From: CAZWVA01 sp964636885
GTDB taxonomy: Bacteria > Desulfobacterota_D > UBA1144 > Nemesobacterales > CSP1-2
Length of the DNA: 14,079 nt
Assembly: GCA_964636885.1 (NCBI GenBank)
Contig: CAZWVA010000066.1
Coordinates: forward strand, 1 to 14,079
Reading direction: 5' to 3'
The translations under genes and the position numbers were made by a program. Under the pieces are notes generated by a model, which did not search any database, had not been told where the DNA came from, and was given only the letters and a program-made list of their open reading frames with translations. This document shows, piece after piece, positions 5,573 to 12,712 of the stretch. The first letter of the stretch is position 1; each line of letters starts with the position of its first letter.

Positions 5573-6760
5573 ATGCGTATCCTCATTGTTGATGACGATA
5601 ACGATTCGAGGTTTCTCCTTATGCAGACCCTTAGGAGGCTGGGTCACGAGGTCATCTCCGCAGTTAACGGAGTAGAGGCCTGGGAGGTTCTGGAGAGGGA
5701 GGAGATCGGCTTTATAATCAGCGACTGGATGATGCCAAGGATGGACGGTCTAGAACTATGCAGGCGGATTAGGGCTGCCAGGTTTCCGAGGTATATATAC
5801 GTCATTTTATTAACGGCCAAGGATAATAAGAACGAGCTCATAGAGGGAATGAAGGCCGGTGCCGATGACTTCTTGGTTAAGCCATTTAACGTAGGGGAGT
5901 TGGACGTACGTATAAAGGCGGGGGAACGGGTTCTAAGGCTTGAAAGGGATCTCGAGGAGCGCAATAGGAAACTCATACGGGCGTATTCCAGGATAAGCAA
6001 GGACCTGGATGCCGCGGCCAGGATGCAAAGGAGTCTCCTTCCCCAATCTCCTGCAACCCTGTCTGGATTGAGTTTTAATTGGATATTCTGTCCTTGCAGT
6101 TTTGTAGCGGGGGATATATTTAGCTTTTTTGAGCTCGATGAGCACCGCATTGGCTTTTATCTTCTGGATGTAGCGGGTCATGGGGTTGCGGCTGCAATGC
6201 TCTCTATGACCTTGAATAAGATTCTCTCTTCTATGATAAAACAAGAGGGCGCATCAAGGTCTTTTATGTTTAATAGCTCCAGCCATCCTTATATAGATTC
6301 ACCCGCTATATTGGTCCACGAGCTAAACCAACGCTTCCAGTCCGAGGATACCTTGCAGTATTTCACCATGGTCTACGGGATCACAGACACCAGGGATGGT
6401 AGAACGAGGCTGGTTCAAGCGGGCCATCCCTCACCCATATACCAGGAAGCAAACGGGAGGGTATCTCTAATCGGAACGGGTGGTTTTCCCATAGGGGTGC
6501 TCCGTGACGTGGAGTACGAGGAGAAGGAGTTTTATCTTCATAAGGGCGACAGGCTGTTCATCTATTCCGATGGGATAACGGAGTGTACAAACGGGGAGAT
6601 GGGACAGTTTTCAACGGAGCGTTTAATGAGACTCATCGAGGGATGGAGGGCTATACCCCTAAAGGAACTGATGAGGGGAATCGAGCAGAAACTGCGCCTT
6701 TGGAGGATGGATGAAGGGTTTGATGACGATATAACCCTTTTGGCGATAGAGAGGGTTTAA
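5573..6760 (+). CDS. response regulator with PP2C (RsbU/SpoIIE-type) serine phosphatase
   Basis: The protein has 395 residues. An N-terminal REC domain (1-120) carries acidic Asp7-Asp9, phosphoacceptor Asp51, Thr81 and Lys103. A charged, probably coiled-coil linker follows (about 115-150). A PP2C domain (about 160-395) shows metal ligands in VAGD (Asp181), LLDVAGHG (Asp199), YSDGITE (Asp333) and DDDITLLA (Asp384-Asp386). Such proteins dephosphorylate a phosphoserine on STAS anti-sigma antagonists, with the REC domain as switch. A STAS gene lies downstream in the same run, the likely substrate (inference). Unlike Pseudomonas HsbR or Shewanella CrsR, the chain ends after the phosphatase, with no C-terminal HATPase/serine-kinase domain. 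The gene opens the operon behind a sigma-54 promoter; its ATG has a GGTGAGG site. Confidence 0.93.
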   Translation: MRILIVDDDNDSRFLLMQTLRRLGHEVISAVNGVEAWEVLEREEIGFIISDWMMPRMDGLELCRRIRAARFPRYIYVILLTAKDNKNELIEGMKAGADDFLVKPFNVGELDVRIKAGERVLRLERDLEERNRKLIRAYSRISKDLDAAARMQRSLLPQSPATLSGLSFNWIFCPCSFVAGDIFSFFELDEHRIGFYLLDVAGHGVAAAMLSMTLNKILSSMIKQEGASRSFMFNSSSHPYIDSPAILVHELNQRFQSEDTLQYFTMVYGITDTRDGRTRLVQAGHPSPIYQEANGRVSLIGTGGFPIGVLRDVEYEEKEFYLHKGDRLFIYSDGITECTNGEMGQFSTERLMRLIEGWRAIPLKELMRGIEQKLRLWRMDEGFDDDITLLAIERV

Positions 6761-6813
6761 TCCGATTGATTGTACTAAGAGAGGGATCTAGTTCGATTTA
6801 GGGAGGGGAAGTT

Positions 6814-7275
6814 ATGAAGATACTCATAGTTGACGACTCGCCGGATAGCCAGGCTTTACTTAGATCTTTCCTAAGGGCCGGTGGTTATTCCGATCTCCTT
6901 ATCGCAGGATCGTCAGTTGAGGCTTTTAAGCTACTCGATATGGAGAATCCCGAAGGGGTGGGTACTGGTATAGACCTAATCCTTATGGATATCCTGATGC
7001 CCGGTTTGGATGGTATTGAGACGTGCCATTTGATTAAGGCAACCGAGTACCTTCGGGATATCCCGATCATCGTCGTGACGGCTACCGATGAGCTGAGGTA
7101 TATTGAGATGGCTCTCGATGCCGGGGCACTCGACTATATAAATAAGCCGGTAAGTAGGGTAGAACTACTCGCCAGGGTACGCTCTGCCCTGAGGCTCAAA
7201 CACGAGATAGACCGGCGTAAGGCACTTGAGAGGGAGTTGGCTGAGTTGAAGCGTGGATTTAAAGGGGTAAATTAG
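6814..7275 (+). CDS. single-domain response regulator with short coiled tail
   Basis: This 153-residue protein is a full REC domain: Asp7-Asp8, phosphoacceptor Asp59 in LILMDILMPGLDG, Thr89 and Lys111 in INKP. A helical tail, LKHEIDRRKALERELAELKRG, ends the protein without an output domain. It is about two-thirds identical, by my count, to the REC domain of the next gene, and the matching RVRSALRLKHEIDRRK segment is exact. The pair therefore arose by tandem duplication, and this copy either lost or never had the GGDEF half. It may act as a phosphate relay or sink for the downstream kinase/HPt, or dimerise with its paralogue through the shared helix (inference). The ATG has a strong GGGAGG site. 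Confidence 0.92.
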   Translation: MKILIVDDSPDSQALLRSFLRAGGYSDLLIAGSSVEAFKLLDMENPEGVGTGIDLILMDILMPGLDGIETCHLIKATEYLRDIPIIVVTATDELRYIEMALDAGALDYINKPVSRVELLARVRSALRLKHEIDRRKALERELAELKRGFKGVN

Positions 7276-7307
7276 GTATTCGATTTAAGTCGGTATAGGA
7301 GGATGGT

Positions 7308-8309
7308 GTGAAAATACTAATCGTTGACGATTCACGGGACAGTCAGGTCTTACTGGAATCCACGCTGAGGGCTGCGGGATACGCAGACCTTGTGGTTGTA
7401 GGGTCGTCTCTTGATGCCTTTAGGGTGCTGGGTATGGACAATAAGGCGAGTGTCTCTACGGATGTAGACCTCATCCTTATGGATATCCTAATGCCGGATA
7501 TGGATGGGGTAGAGGCATGCCGTCTCATTAAGTCCTTTGAATACCTTAGGGACGTTCCCATAATCGTGGTGACGGTAAAGGACGAGATAAACTACCTGCA
7601 GAGGGCCTTTGCCGCAGGCGCAATAGATTATATAACAAAACCCCTAAATAAGATGGAGCTCCTGGCACGTGTGCGCTCCGCCCTGAGGCTAAAGCACGAG
7701 ATAGATCGGCGTAAGTCCCGTGAACAGGAATTGATTAGTATCCTGAATCAGCTCGAAGAAACGGTTTCCATGCTAAAGCGCCTTTCGAGTATGGATGACG
7801 TTACGGGTATCACAAATAGGCGGGGTCTTGAGGATTACCTAGAGCAGGAGTGGAGGCGAGCCCTAAGATACGAGATCCCCTTATCCTTGATCCTCATAGA
7901 TATCGATTTCTTCAAGTCCTATAACGATACCTATGGCCACCAGAAGGGTGACGAGTGCTTAAGACTGGTAGCAAACGTCCTGAATCGTGCTTTGCATAGA
8001 CCCGCGGACCTTGCGGCCCGATATGGCGGAGAGGAATTTATGGTTATCTTGCCGAATACCGACCTGGAGGGGGCTAATTCCGTAGCGGAGAGGCTACGTG
8101 CAGAGGTAGAGGCACTCGGTATCCTGCATCCCCAATCCCCGGTTAGTAACTACATTACTATCAGTTTGGGTGTCGCAACCACTATGCCCAGAAGGGGTTT
8201 CTCTCCTGCCGAACTCATAGCCTCGGCCGATCAGGCCCTCTATCAGGCTAAAGAGGATGGCCGTAATAGGGTAAGAAGCACAAGCCTTGTAATGCAAGAG
8301 GGTGAATGA
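7308..8309 (+). CDS. REC-GGDEF diguanylate cyclase response regulator
   Basis: The protein has 333 residues and makes c-di-GMP from two GTP. The REC domain (1-120) has Asp7-Asp8, phosphoacceptor Asp59, Thr89 and Lys111. A helical linker (LKHEIDRRKSREQELISILNQ and onward) leads to a GGDEF domain (about 160-325). That domain shows MDDVTGITNRRG, the LILIDIDFFKSYNDTYGH metal/substrate motif, an intact GGEEF active site at 240-244 and YQAKEDGRNRV near the end. An inhibitory-site motif RPAD lies at 231-234, exactly five residues before GGEEF, so product feedback inhibition is expected. The architecture is that of WspR-type enzymes. The start is GTG at 7308 with AGGAGG five bases upstream. It is co-directional and 32 bases after its REC-only paralogue. 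Confidence 0.95.
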   Translation: MKILIVDDSRDSQVLLESTLRAAGYADLVVVGSSLDAFRVLGMDNKASVSTDVDLILMDILMPDMDGVEACRLIKSFEYLRDVPIIVVTVKDEINYLQRAFAAGAIDYITKPLNKMELLARVRSALRLKHEIDRRKSREQELISILNQLEETVSMLKRLSSMDDVTGITNRRGLEDYLEQEWRRALRYEIPLSLILIDIDFFKSYNDTYGHQKGDECLRLVANVLNRALHRPADLAARYGGEEFMVILPNTDLEGANSVAERLRAEVEALGILHPQSPVSNYITISLGVATTMPRRGFSPAELIASADQALYQAKEDGRNRVRSTSLVMQEGE

Positions 8310-8341
8310 GAGCTCGTATCGTATGTGAACGAAGATAACAC

Positions 8342-11300
8342 ATGAGTACCCCAAACTATACCACTAGGAGATGGAGCCTGATTTCAAAGAGATCGATCGC
8401 GGCCTTGGCGTTTGTCTGTCTAATACCCTCCCTCCTATATCTCCTCGGTTTGGATCTCGGATCTTCTAAGTCTGGAATGGGTACGCCCTCGGTCTCAGAA
8501 GCGGCTAACCCCATCTTGTTGGCAGGACCACTTTACACGGTTCTCGGTTTAAGTGCCTTCTCCGTGGCCGTGTTTGTTGGTGTTCTATGCCTAATCCACT
8601 TTTGGATTAAACGAGACGCGGTAAGCCCCGTAATCGGTTTAGCCCTTCTTTTTGCTGGAAGCACCGATGCCTTTAGTGTACTGGCGGCTAACGGAATAAT
8701 CCTCAGTGTATCCGATAGCCGGGATTTCATCCCTTTTACCTGGGCGATCTCACGGTTTCTGATCGCCCTTATTATGGTTTTTGGTGCGTTTTTTGTACTA
8801 AAGGGTAGATCGAGGAAGAAACCGAGAGGAAGCCCTGCTTTAATAGCGACTATGGGCTTTGTGCCTTGCCTTCTCGCATATGGAATCGTATATATCTCTT
8901 CTAGGAGCACCCAACTGCCAAAAACGCTCTTTCCAGACTCAGTTGTGACGAGACCCTGGGACCTTGCACCGCTTGCCCTCTTTCTTCTTGGGTGTTCTTA
9001 TCTATTCTACCGGATTTGTCGAAGTGAAAAGACCTATATCTCTCAGGCGCTGGTTATTAGCCTCATCCCCCAGGTGATTGCCGAGTCCCATATGGCCTTT
9101 GGGTCGGATGCGCTATTTGACGGCCATTTTAATGCCGCCTACTTTATTGAAATCGTTGCTTACTCCATGCCGTTTGTAGCCCTTGTTTTAGATTACGTCG
9201 AAACATGTAGTGAGAGGGCTCTTGCGTTTGAACGGTTGGGCGAGGAAGAGAAGAACTTCCTCAGGCTAAAGAAACAATCGGACATTATGAGGCAAAAACT
9301 CGAATGCGAGATCTCCGATCGCAAGGAGTTTGAGAATCTGTTTAAAGTCCTTTCCTGTAATCCGCTTACCGGTGTTTATGTTATGCGGGATGGGAGGTTC
9401 CTCTTTGTGAATCCGCAATTTGAAAGGTGTACTGGCTATAGCGAAAACGAGCTATTGGGCATGAGCCCTCAGAGGCTCGTATTTCCCGAAGACAGGGAGC
9501 TCGTTAAGGAGAACGCGGTAAAGGCGTTAAATGGAGAGGTTCCTTCTTACGAGTACAGGGTGGTTGATAAATCGGGGGAGATGAGGTGGTTTCTTGAGAA
9601 CGTTACATCCATTCGGTATAGGGGAGAGGAGGCGGTACTCGGGGTCATCGTGGATATTACGGAGAGGAGGCGGATCGAGGAGATACTCAGGACCCTTTCT
9701 AACAGCTCCACTATAGGCATATATATCGTCCAGGATGGGGAGTTCAAGTTTGTTAACCCGCAATTCCAGAGGTATACGGGCTACGGTGAGGATGAGCTCA
9801 TAGGTACAAACTCCCTAAGGCTCGTTTTTGCCGAGGATCGGCATATGGTTAGGGAAAACGCCATAAGGATGCTAAAAAGGGAAAAAACGTCTCCCCACGA
9901 ATACAGGATCGTGAATAAACAGGGGGAGATCAGATGGGTTATGGAGACGGTTACTTCGATACAGTACCAGGGTAGACGCGCCATCCTTGGGAGCTTCATG
10001 GATATCACGGAGCATAAGCAGACGGAGGAGCTCTTTAGGACCCTATCCAATAGCTCGTCTATAGGGATCTATATCGTTCAGGACGGCAAGTTCCGGTTCA
10101 TAAATCCCCAATTTAAAAAATACACCGGCTACGATGATGAAGACCTCGTAGACACGAGCTTCTGGAAGATCGTCTTCCCCAAGGACAGGGAGATACTCAG
10201 GGAGAACCTGATGAGGCTAAAAGGTGAGCTCTCCTCTCCCTACGAGTACAGGATCGTAAATAAGTCGGGGGAGACGAGGTGGATCATGGAGACCGCCACC
10301 TCTATTCAATACGGTGGAAGGCCGGCTGTGCTTGCAAACATAATAGACATAACCGAAAGGAAGCAGGCCGAGGTAGAACTGCAGAAGGCCAAAGAGGCGG
10401 CCGAGGCTGCCAGCCAGGCCAAATCCGAATTCCTGGCCAATATGAGCCATGAGATCCGTACACCGCTTAACGCCATAGTCGGCATGACTGAACTCACCCT
10501 AGAAACCGACCTGAAGCCTGAGCAGAGGGAGTTCCTAAAAGTGGTTCAGTCCTCTTCCGAGACCCTTCTCGGCTTAATAAACGACATACTCGACTTCTCA
10601 AAGATAGAAGCCGGACAGATGCAGGTTGAAGAGGTTAAGTTCAATCTGAGGGAGCTCGTCGAAGGGGTGGCGGAGATACTAAGCGTCAGGGCCTACAACA
10701 AGGGGTTGGAGCTTCTATGTTACGTGGAGCCCGGTATACCCAGTTGGGTTATGGGGGATCCGACTAGGATAAGTCAGGTATTGGTGAACCTTTTAGGGAA
10801 CGCCATAAAATTCACGGAGAAAGGGGAGGTCGCTATCAAGGTAGAAAGAGCCGGGTCCCAGGATAGGGGGAGGCTGGGACTGCACTTTACGGTATCCGAT
10901 ACCGGTATAGGCATATCGAAGGAGAGCCAATCTAGGATATTCGAGAAGTTTTCCCAGGCGGATACCTCAACCACAAGGAGATTCGGGGGTACGGGTCTAG
11001 GGTTGAGCATATCTAAGTCCCTCGTTGAACTGATGGGGGGAAGTATGTGGTTAGAGAGCGAGGAGGGCAAGGGATCGGTGTTTCACTTTAGCCTGTCGTT
11101 GAGGTGTGAGGATACGGAGAAGGAAACTCTGGATTTGGGATTTTCGTCCGCTGATCCCAGAGGGGTTTCCGTTCTGGTAGTGGATGATAGTAAGACCGGT
11201 AGAATGGTACTGTCTGGAACCCTTAACGCATGGGGTTTTAGGGTAAGTGAAGCCGAGAGCGCGGAGCAGGCCTTATCGCTTCTAAGAGGGAAGCCCAAAG

Positions 11301-12019
11301 GGTATGATTTGGTCATAATAGACCATAATGTTCGGGGAACGGATGGCATAGATATTGCACGGATGATAAGGAAAGAAGTCGGTCTTAGCGATATAAAACT
11401 GATTATACTTTCATCGAGAGTGAATATGAAGTCTGAGGATATCGTGGAGCTTGGCATCTCGGATCTGATCGCAAAACCCGTCAGGCAATCAAAGCTATTC
11501 GATGCGCTAAATAGGAGTCTGCATCTACATAAGGAGGAGAAGACCATAGGTGAAGTAGAGCCCTTGAGGGTGGATGAAAAGGTACCGTTAAGGATCCTTG
11601 TAGTGGATGACACCGTGGATAATCAGAATCTGGCAAGGAGGATACTGGAGAAAGAAGGCTATGTGGTAGACGTAGCGGAAAACGGCGAGAAGGCGATAGA
11701 GGCGGTTCGTGGTAACCGCTATGATTTGATTCTCATGGATGTTCAGATGCCTGTCATGGATGGGTTTAGTGCGACAAAAGAGATAAGGAAATTACAGAGG
11801 GAAAGAAATCAGAAAAGAATCCCGATCGTGGCTCTTACGGCACATGCCCTGGTTGGGTATAGGGAGAAGTGCATAGAAAATGAGATGGATGATTATATAA
11901 CGAAGCCTTTAAAGAAGAAGGTTCTGCTTGAGACGATTGATAGATGGACGCGTGGTGAAAACCGGGTTCTTGGAGAATCGAATAATCCAAATTCAAGGGA
12001 GGTAAAGGTATATGTATGA
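8342..12019 (+). CDS. membrane hybrid histidine kinase, three PAS and two REC domains
   Basis: The protein has 1225 residues. About eight hydrophobic segments fill residues 18-290, resembling the MASE-type membrane sensors (MASE3-like by eye). A coiled segment follows, then three PAS/PAC units at about 330-444, 445-560 and 561-675. The second and third are so alike that recent duplication is likely. The HisKA region carries the phosphorylated His703 in FLANMSHEIRTPLN. The ATPase has Asn820, DTGIG (853-857) and GGTGLGL (882-888). REC1 (about 942-1060) is divergent: Asp994 and Lys1045 are kept, Ser1024 replaces Thr, and the usual MPxMDG loop reads NVRGTDG. REC2 (about 1083-1205) is canonical, with Asp1133 and Lys1188. 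The stop overlaps the HPt gene by 8 bases, completing a BarA-like phosphorelay. The signal sensed is unknown. The ribosome site is weak. Confidence 0.95.
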   Translation: MSTPNYTTRRWSLISKRSIAALAFVCLIPSLLYLLGLDLGSSKSGMGTPSVSEAANPILLAGPLYTVLGLSAFSVAVFVGVLCLIHFWIKRDAVSPVIGLALLFAGSTDAFSVLAANGIILSVSDSRDFIPFTWAISRFLIALIMVFGAFFVLKGRSRKKPRGSPALIATMGFVPCLLAYGIVYISSRSTQLPKTLFPDSVVTRPWDLAPLALFLLGCSYLFYRICRSEKTYISQALVISLIPQVIAESHMAFGSDALFDGHFNAAYFIEIVAYSMPFVALVLDYVETCSERALAFERLGEEEKNFLRLKKQSDIMRQKLECEISDRKEFENLFKVLSCNPLTGVYVMRDGRFLFVNPQFERCTGYSENELLGMSPQRLVFPEDRELVKENAVKALNGEVPSYEYRVVDKSGEMRWFLENVTSIRYRGEEAVLGVIVDITERRRIEEILRTLSNSSTIGIYIVQDGEFKFVNPQFQRYTGYGEDELIGTNSLRLVFAEDRHMVRENAIRMLKREKTSPHEYRIVNKQGEIRWVMETVTSIQYQGRRAILGSFMDITEHKQTEELFRTLSNSSSIGIYIVQDGKFRFINPQFKKYTGYDDEDLVDTSFWKIVFPKDREILRENLMRLKGELSSPYEYRIVNKSGETRWIMETATSIQYGGRPAVLANIIDITERKQAEVELQKAKEAAEAASQAKSEFLANMSHEIRTPLNAIVGMTELTLETDLKPEQREFLKVVQSSSETLLGLINDILDFSKIEAGQMQVEEVKFNLRELVEGVAEILSVRAYNKGLELLCYVEPGIPSWVMGDPTRISQVLVNLLGNAIKFTEKGEVAIKVERAGSQDRGRLGLHFTVSDTGIGISKESQSRIFEKFSQADTSTTRRFGGTGLGLSISKSLVELMGGSMWLESEEGKGSVFHFSLSLRCEDTEKETLDLGFSSADPRGVSVLVVDDSKTGRMVLSGTLNAWGFRVSEAESAEQALSLLRGKPKGYDLVIIDHNVRGTDGIDIARMIRKEVGLSDIKLIILSSRVNMKSEDIVELGISDLIAKPVRQSKLFDALNRSLHLHKEEKTIGEVEPLRVDEKVPLRILVVDDTVDNQNLARRILEKEGYVVDVAENGEKAIEAVRGNRYDLILMDVQMPVMDGFSATKEIRKLQRERNQKRIPIVALTAHALVGYREKCIENEMDDYITKPLKKKVLLETIDRWTRGENRVLGESNNPNSREVKVYV

Positions 12020-12326
12020 GAAGGGAGTAGTCGTATATGTGGATTCCGAGCTGGAGGATTTGATACCTATATTTCTGGAGAACCGTCATAAGGACGTGGA
12101 GGAGATCCGAAGATTACTGAAGGAGGGCAACCTGGGGGAGATAAGGAGATTGGGACACAGTATGAAGGGGTCAGGTGGTGGGTATGGGTTTGATGAGATA
12201 AGCGAGATAGGAAGGAATATAGAGGAAGCGGCTAAGAGCGGGGATGCGGAAAGAATAGAGAGGTTAAATAACCAGTTGGCCGAGTACCTGTCTGTAGTTG
12301 AAGTCGTTGTGCGAGATGAGGAATAA
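12012..12326 (+). CDS. HPt histidine phosphotransfer protein
   Basis: This 104-residue, all-helical HPt protein carries phosphate between receiver domains. The phosphorylated residue is His49 in RRLGHSMKGSGGGYGF, followed by the usual FDEISEIGRNIEEAAKSGD helix. The ATG at 12012 lies inside the end of the kinase gene (ATGTATGA, 8-base overlap), so translation is probably coupled and the two products made in similar amounts. The kinase itself lacks an HPt domain, so this protein supplies the third step of the His-Asp-His-Asp relay. The likely receivers are the REC domains of the phosphatase, REC protein and cyclase upstream (inference). It corresponds in role to Pseudomonas HptB, though orthology is not shown. 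Confidence 0.93.
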   Translation: MYEKGVVVYVDSELEDLIPIFLENRHKDVEEIRRLLKEGNLGEIRRLGHSMKGSGGGYGFDEISEIGRNIEEAAKSGDAERIERLNNQLAEYLSVVEVVVRDEE

Positions 12327-12344
12327 TATTTTAGGGTAAAATAT
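12326..12344 (+). other. perfect AT-rich hairpin between HPt and STAS genes
   Basis: ATATTTTA (12326-12333) and TAAAATAT (12337-12344) form a perfect 8-bp stem with a GGG loop, starting on the last base of the HPt stop codon. There is no G/C-rich stem or U-tract, so it is not an intrinsic terminator. It may affect message processing, or could include a promoter-like TAAAAT. Confidence 0.4.
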
Positions 12345-12364
12345 CCAGAACAAGGGAATGGTAG

Positions 12365-12712
12365 ATGCGGATAGAAGAGAAACGGATTGGTAATTTTTTA
12401 GTTGTGGAGCCTTTGGAGAGAAGGATAGACTTCAGGGTTGCCGACGATTTTAAGGAGAAGATGGCCGGGTTTGTAGATAGTGGTAATATTTTTATACTGC
12501 TAAACCTCTCTCAGGTTGAGTTCATAGATAGCAGTGGTTTGGGAACTATAGTATCAACATTAAAGAGAATGGGGGGAAGAGGGGATCTCTTTATCTGTGG
12601 AGTGAGAGAGACCGTGATGACGATGTTTACTTTGACCAGGATGGATAGGATCTTTAGGATATTTGGGAGTGAGCAAGAGGCGATCCATGCTTTAATGGGT
12701 AAAAATGGATGA
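12365..12712 (+). CDS. STAS-domain anti-sigma-factor antagonist
   Basis: This 115-residue single-domain protein of the SpoIIAA/RsbV type begins EEKRIGNFLVVEPLERRIDF, in place of the usual GRLD strand region. It contains NLSQVEFIDSSGLGTIV, where Ser56 or Ser57 after Asp55 is the expected phosphorylation site. The segment GGRGDLFICGVRETVMTMFTLTRMDRIF follows. In partner switching, the unphosphorylated form binds an anti-sigma serine kinase or another partner and the PP2C enzyme restores it. That phosphatase opens the same operon. No kinase partner is visible here. In Pseudomonas the comparable protein HsbA binds FlgM or the cyclase HsbD; here a GGDEF protein is encoded nearby. A GGGA site precedes the ATG by about 8 bases. 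Confidence 0.93.
   Translation: MRIEEKRIGNFLVVEPLERRIDFRVADDFKEKMAGFVDSGNIFILLNLSQVEFIDSSGLGTIVSTLKRMGGRGDLFICGVRETVMTMFTLTRMDRIFRIFGSEQEAIHALMGKNG

Noticed and set aside
5644..6150. 168-residue minus-strand frame opposite the REC-PP2C gene
   Set aside because: Its composition is that of an antisense shadow; the plus-strand protein has all catalytic motifs.
11083..11613. 176-residue minus-strand frame opposite the kinase receiver domains
   Set aside because: It is a Ser/Leu-rich shadow of a well-supported coding region, with no ribosome site or recognisable domain.
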